Assembly: GCA_029857655.1 (NCBI GenBank)
Contig: JAOUGR010000003.1
Location: 1-19,523 of the forward strand
Origin: Gammaproteobacteria bacterium
GTDB taxonomy: Bacteria; Pseudomonadota; Gammaproteobacteria; Steroidobacterales; Steroidobacteraceae
Direction of reading: 5' to 3'
DNA length: 19,523 nt
Part shown: piece by piece, positions 16,495 through 19,523 of the stretch
How positions within the stretch are numbered: the stretch's first letter is position 1
Layout of the letters: the number at the start of each line of letters is the position of its first letter
Program-made: the position numbers and the translations under genes
Notes under the pieces: generated by a model
Seen by the model: the letters and a program-made list of their open reading frames with translations, nothing else
Told to the model about the DNA's origin: nothing
The model's database searches: none

Positions 16495-16523
16495 TTAACG
16501 CGGCGCCACCGGACCGGTGTAAT
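16495..16523 (+). promoter_or_regulatory. Candidate promoter with internal palindrome in the pdxH-hydrolase divergent gap
   Basis: The divergent gap is only 49 bp. On the plus strand TTAACG (16495-16500; 4 of 6) and TGTAAT (16518-16523; 5 of 6) are 17 bp apart, which would place the transcript start near 16530, only about 5 nt before the hydrolase ATG. Between and over them sits the inverted repeat CACCGG-A-CCGGTG (16507-16519), a possible operator that could act on both directions. This is pattern matching; no Shine-Dalgarno is seen before the ATG. Confidence 0.4.
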
Positions 16524-16534
16524 TTGCAGCTTGC

Positions 16535-17320
16535 ATGCATCGCATCAGCGTCAATGGCACCCGGATCAGCTGTGTCGACACCGGAAAGGGTGCGCCGCTC
16601 CTCCTTCTGCACGGCCTGGGCGGCAGTCACGATGACTGGCGATTGCAGATTCCCGAATTTGCGGCCAGGTATCGGGTGATCGTGCCGGACTTGCGCGGCT
16701 TCGGCGCAAGCGAGAGGCGTGAGCCCTTCACGATCCAGCGTCATGCCCGCGACATGATGGCGCTGCTGTCTGCGCTCGAGCTGGAACGGGTGCACGTGGT
16801 GGGACTGTCGATGGGCGGGGCGGTTGCGATCGAACTTGCATTGCGCGCGCCGCAAACCGTCGCATCGCTGGTGCTCGTCAACACGGCGCCGGGGTTCACG
16901 CTGACCAACTGGCAGCGCCGGCGCATGGCCTGGCTGCGGGTGCTGGTGGCGCTCGTGCTGGGCGTCGGGGGCGTCGCGCGCCTGTTCGCCCAGGGCGTAT
17001 TTCCAGCACGCAGCCAGGGCAGGCTGCGCAGGCGATTTATCCGGCGCGCAAGTCACACCAGTCGCTGGGTCTATCTCGCGACACTCAGGTCACTCACGCG
17101 CTGGAATGCCGAATCGCGGTTGCATTTGATTCGCGCGCCGGCACTGATCATCGGCGCCGAGCACGATTTCACGACCAGCGAGGAAAAACGCCGCTGGTGC
17201 GCGCGCATCCGGGGCGCCCGATTCATCGAAATCAGCGGTAGCCACCACCACACGGAGCTCGATTCCCCGGGGCGGTTCAATCGCGTGGTCCTGAGCCATC
17301 TCGCGACCCTGAATGACTGA
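16535..17320 (+). CDS. Alpha/beta-fold hydrolase
   Basis: A 261-residue alpha/beta hydrolase of unknown substrate. The oxyanion-hole motif is LLLHGLGGSHDDW (near residue 25-37), the nucleophile elbow is GLSMGG with S92, the acid is probably D211 in IIGAEHDFTT, and the base is one of H237-H239 in SGSHHHTELDSP. A cap region (about 125-185) is unusually rich in arginine (QRRRMAW, GRLRRRFIRRASH) with a hydrophobic stretch LRVLVALVLGVGGVARLF, which may contact membrane lipid; that is inference. Many proteins of this type are esterases, lactonases or C-C hydrolases, and sequence alone does not choose. It is divergent from pdxH across a 49-bp gap and followed by a small secreted-protein gene 59 bp downstream. 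Confidence 0.88.
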   Translation: MHRISVNGTRISCVDTGKGAPLLLLHGLGGSHDDWRLQIPEFAARYRVIVPDLRGFGASERREPFTIQRHARDMMALLSALELERVHVVGLSMGGAVAIELALRAPQTVASLVLVNTAPGFTLTNWQRRRMAWLRVLVALVLGVGGVARLFAQGVFPARSQGRLRRRFIRRASHTSRWVYLATLRSLTRWNAESRLHLIRAPALIIGAEHDFTTSEEKRRWCARIRGARFIEISGSHHHTELDSPGRFNRVVLSHLATLND

Positions 17321-17379
17321 TTAAGCCCCGATTCAGGTAGGCGGGCAGAGACTGGTTCCACGCACCCTGAGGAGGAACC

Positions 17380-17760
17380 ATGATGATCAGGTCAACGTTA
17401 TTGGTGGCAGTGATACTGACGACGCTGCTCGCGGGCTCGGCGCTTGCGGACGACAGCTTCAAGCGTGGGGATGATCGTTACCGCGGCCAGGCCCATAGCT
17501 ATCGCCAGGACGATCGGCGCGACGATCGCCGCTACGACGACCGGCGCTACGACGACCGGCGCTACCCTAGCCGGAATTATGATCGTCGCTGGCGGCACAT
17601 CCCGCCTGCGCACTACCGCAGCAACGGCGGCTACCGGGTGGGTTACGAGTCCGGTTGGCGCGAAGCATCGCGGAACTGCCGCTTCGACCATCAGCCGGGC
17701 CGCTGGTACCGCGATCGGCGCGACAGCTACTGGTATTTCGGCTTCGAAATCGACGGCTGA
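17380..17760 (+). CDS. Small secreted Arg/Asp/Tyr-rich protein of unknown function
   Basis: A 126-residue hypothetical protein with a strong signal peptide: MMIRST, a hydrophobic core LLVAVILTTLLAG and an SALA-DD cleavage site near residue 24. The mature part has low-complexity DDRRY repeats (residues about 44-62) and then an aromatic/Arg-rich tail with YRVGYESGWREASRNC and GRWYRDRRDSYWYFGFEIDG. There is one cysteine in the mature part. It recalls the Arg/Asp-rich composition of RcnB-like periplasmic proteins, but I do not see a clear RcnB C-terminal domain, so no function is assigned. A strong Shine-Dalgarno (GAGGAGG) precedes two adjacent ATG codons (17380 and 17383); the second has the more usual 7-nt spacing. 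Confidence 0.82.
   Translation: MMIRSTLLVAVILTTLLAGSALADDSFKRGDDRYRGQAHSYRQDDRRDDRRYDDRRYDDRRYPSRNYDRRWRHIPPAHYRSNGGYRVGYESGWREASRNCRFDHQPGRWYRDRRDSYWYFGFEIDG
17509..17565 (+). repeat. In-frame 15-bp tandem repeat encoding DDRRY
   Basis: Three consecutive 15-bp units (17521-17535, 17536-17550, 17551-17565) encode D-D-R-R-Y, and a partial 12-bp unit (17509-17520) precedes them. The last two units are identical at the DNA level (GACGACCGGCGCTAC), and the first differs at two third-codon positions. Recent slippage or unequal exchange is the likely origin, and copy number may vary between strains. Confidence 0.85.
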
Positions 17761-17786
17761 CCGCAATGGCAGTTGATGCAAAGACC

Positions 17787-17820
17787 ACCGGCCCGCTTGC
17801 GTCTGCGCAGGCGGGCCGGT
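17787..17820 (+). terminator. Strong hairpin between the secreted-protein gene and tyrA (possible terminator)
   Basis: ACCGGCCCGC (17787-17796) and GCGGGCCGGT (17811-17820) are perfect complements. The stem continues inward through a U-G pair and TGCG/CGCA to a TCTG loop, giving a 15-bp stem with a 4-nt loop. No T-run follows on the plus strand and only a short one (CTTT) on the minus strand, so a classical intrinsic terminator is not certain. It ends 34 nt before the tyrA ATG and could instead be a leader structure. Confidence 0.45.
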
Positions 17821-17854
17821 ACACAGGGCAGACCCAACAGAGGCTGCTGCCCGA

Positions 17855-18958
17855 ATGGACCTACCGGAACTGCGTGATCGGCTGACCCGGCTGGATGGAG
17901 AGCTGCTCGCGCTGATCGCGGAGCGCCAGCGCCTCTCCACCGAAGTCGCACGCGTGAAGCGTGCGACCGGCCACCCGACCCGCGACTATCAGCGCGAACG
18001 CGATGTGTTGCTGAATGCCCGCTCGGCGGCGGCAAAGCTGGGCCTGCCGCTCGCGCTGGCAGACAACCTGCTGCGTCTGTTGATCCGCAGTTCGCTGGCA
18101 ACCCAGGAGCAGGCGCAGGTCGCGGCCCGGGGCCAGGGCAGCGGCAAGCGCGCGCTGGTGATCGGCGGCGCCGGCAAGATGGGCCGCTGGTTCGTCGATT
18201 TCCTGCATTCCCAGGGCTTTGTCGTCGAAGTCGCGGATCCGGCCGGAACTGTGGAGCCCCATGGGCATCGCGCAGATTGGCAGTCCGATGACCTGACTCA
18301 CGACGTGATTGTGGTTGCGACACCGCTCGGCATTACCACGGCAATCCTGGACCAACTGGCCCGGCATCGCCCGCCCGGACTCGTGTTCGACATTGGATCG
18401 CTGAAGACGCCGCTGCGCGCCGGGCTGACCGCGCTGATGCAGGCCGGCGTGCGGGTGAGTTCATTGCACCCGATGTTCGGGCCGGACACCGACCTGCTGT
18501 CGGGACGGCATGTGATTCACGTCGATGTCGGCAGGCCGGATGCCGTGGCCGAGGCGCAGAATCTGTTCGCTTCGACGATGGCCGAACAGGTGGTCACGAC
18601 CCTCGATGACCATGACCGGCTGATCGCCTATGTGCTGGGTCTTTCACATGCCGTCAATATCGCGTTTTTCTCGGCGCTGGCGGATAGCGGGGAGGCTGCG
18701 CCGAGGCTGGCACGGCTCTCGAGTGCAACTTTTGATGCCCAGCTCGCGGTCGCTTCGCTGGTCGCCCGAGAAAGCCCGGCGCTCTATTTCGAGATCCAGG
18801 CGCTCAATGAGTACGGGGGTGAGTCGCTGGAGGCGTTGGCGGACGCAGTCGGCCAACTGCAAGCCCTGGTTGTGAATCAGGACGCTGCCGGATTCGCGCG
18901 CTTGATGCGCCGCGGCCAAAGCTATCTCCAGGACCGTGCCTCAGCTCGCCAGACCTGA
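17855..18958 (+). CDS. tyrA: Bifunctional chorismate mutase / prephenate dehydrogenase (T-protein)
   Basis: A fused enzyme that converts chorismate to prephenate and then oxidises prephenate to 4-hydroxyphenylpyruvate with NAD+, on the way to tyrosine. The 367 residues match the family (E. coli 373). The AroQ-type chorismate mutase domain occupies about 1-85, with R7, R24 and K35 at the positions of the E. coli active-site residues. The dehydrogenase starts with the Rossmann motif [12 protein letters not shown] (about 104-115), then [19 protein letters not shown] and [10 protein letters not shown] with catalytic H205, and SHAVNIAFF later. A modest Shine-Dalgarno (AGAGG) lies 11 nt before the ATG. 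It follows a strong hairpin, and its stop converges on the BtuC-like gene with a 6-bp gap. Confidence 0.95.
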   Translation: MDLPELRDRLTRLDGELLALIAERQRLSTEVARVKRATGHPTRDYQRERDVLLNARSAAAKLGLPLALADNLLRLLIRSSLATQEQAQVAARGQGSGKRALVIGGAGKMGRWFVDFLHSQGFVVEVADPAGTVEPHGHRADWQSDDLTHDVIVVATPLGITTAILDQLARHRPPGLVFDIGSLKTPLRAGLTALMQAGVRVSSLHPMFGPDTDLLSGRHVIHVDVGRPDAVAEAQNLFASTMAEQVVTTLDDHDRLIAYVLGLSHAVNIAFFSALADSGEAAPRLARLSSATFDAQLAVASLVARESPALYFEIQALNEYGGESLEALADAVGQLQALVVNQDAAGFARLMRRGQSYLQDRASARQT

Positions 18959-18964
18959 GATGCC

Positions 18965-19523
18965 TCAGGCCCCGCGCTGACGACGCATCAATAGCAGGAA
19001 CAACGGCACGCCGATCAGCGCCGTGAGCGCGCCCACCGGCAATTGGCGCGGCGCCACGATGGTGCGTGCCAGCAGATCCGCGACGACCAGAAGCGTGCCG
19101 CCCGCGAGCGCCGCGGCCGGAATCACGGCGCGGTGCGCGGAGCCGATCACGATCCGCACGAGGTGCGGCGTCACGAGGCCGACAAATCCAATGCTGCCGG
19201 CGGTCGTAACTGCCGCTGCCGTCAGCACCGATGCCGTGACGTAGATCGCAATGCGCAGTCCCCGTACCGGCACGCCCAGCAATTGCGCCTGCAGTTCGCC
19301 GCGTGCAAGCGCATCCAGCGGCCGCGCAGCGAGCAGGCAGGCCGGGATCGCCAGGAGCGCCAGCGCCAGCAACGACCACGGCGTGCGCACGTAGGCGAAA
19401 TCGCCCAGCAGCCAGAACAGCATGCCGCGCAGTCTCAGGTCATCCGACAGCGACAGCAGCAGGCTGACCACAGCGCCGCAGCCCGCCGCGACCACGACAC
19501 CGGTCAGCAGCAGCCGCGTCGTG
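18965..19523 (-). CDS. btuC: BtuC/FecCD-family ABC transporter permease (5' end outside window)
   Basis: The C-terminal part of a multi-pass inner-membrane permease of the B12/iron-chelate importer family. The frame stays open from the stop at 18965 to the right edge, so the GTG near 19495 is internal and the true start lies beyond the window. Visible parts are RLLLTGVVVAAGCGAVVSLLLSLSD, WLLGDF, the coupling-helix region ELQAQLLGVPVRGLR, the hallmark GSIGFVGLVTPHLVR and a final helix VGALTALIGVPLFLLLMRRQ. Nearby BtuB, BtuF and BtuD-like genes suggest cobalamin as substrate. The gene is about 3.1 kb away from the btuD-like ATPase, on the same strand but separated by pdxH and three plus-strand genes. 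Confidence 0.87.
   Translation of the reverse strand, partial: TTRLLLTGVVVAAGCGAVVSLLLSLSDDLRLRGMLFWLLGDFAYVRTPWSLLALALLAIPACLLAARPLDALARGELQAQLLGVPVRGLRIAIYVTASVLTAAAVTTAGSIGFVGLVTPHLVRIVIGSAHRAVIPAAALAGGTLLVVADLLARTIVAPRQLPVGALTALIGVPLFLLLMRRQRGA

Noticed and set aside
17308..17337. Inverted repeat CCTGAAT ... ATTCAGG around the hydrolase stop codon
   Set aside because: A 7-bp AT-rich stem with a 16-nt loop and no T-run is not convincing as a terminator.

Overview
The window is about 19.5 kb of GC-rich, gene-dense chromosome. It has almost no non-coding DNA, many 4-28 bp gene overlaps and several back-to-back convergent stops. The gene set is a type IV pilus-type ChpA/ChpC chemosensory pair, AmpD-AmpE, a fused chorismate mutase/prephenate dehydrogenase, and a BtuB with a cobalamin riboswitch. 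This points to a free-living gammaproteobacterium, perhaps near the Xanthomonadales, Nevskiales or Steroidobacterales; the exact lineage is inference. I see no insertion sequences, prophage genes, tRNAs, rRNAs or CRISPR arrays.

Layout. (1) 1-5568, plus strand: the 3' part of a giant ChpA hybrid kinase, cut by the left edge, with a CheW-like ChpC gene overlapping it by 4 bp. (2) 5569-9184, minus strand: bioA and rsmE overlap and form one unit. Downstream lies a three-domain protein (PIN + GNAT + probable PUA/EVE-like) that I cannot assign to a named gene. (3) 9274-11584, plus strand: ampD-ampE-btuF, each overlapping the next. A perfect 20-bp palindrome sits directly before the preferred ampD start. 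(4) 11600-14220, minus strand: a riboswitch-controlled btuB and a PduO-type corrinoid adenosyltransferase. They have a recognisable promoter, a full AdoCbl aptamer and a Shine-Dalgarno-sequestering hairpin. (5) 14263-15030, plus strand: a HisN-type phosphatase. (6) 15020-16485, minus strand: pdxH followed by a BtuD-like ATPase. (7) 16535-18958, plus strand: an alpha/beta hydrolase, a small secreted Arg/Asp/Tyr-rich protein and tyrA. (8) 18965 to the right edge, minus strand: a BtuC-like permease, cut by the window.

How they work together. A nearly complete corrinoid salvage route is scattered through the window: outer-membrane receptor (BtuB), binding protein (BtuF), permease (BtuC), ATPase (BtuD) and adenosyltransferase. 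Only btuB and the adenosyltransferase are visibly under the riboswitch. The other pieces are embedded in unrelated operons (peptidoglycan recycling, PLP synthesis) or run convergent to tyrA. The rest is housekeeping metabolism: biotin, rRNA methylation, histidine, PLP, tyrosine and phenylalanine.

No single dramatic new system is evident. The points most worth a second look are the PIN-GNAT-PUA-like fusion, the apparently leaderless (signal-peptide-less) BtuB behind a well-defined riboswitch expression platform, the ampD palindrome, and the split B12 uptake locus.
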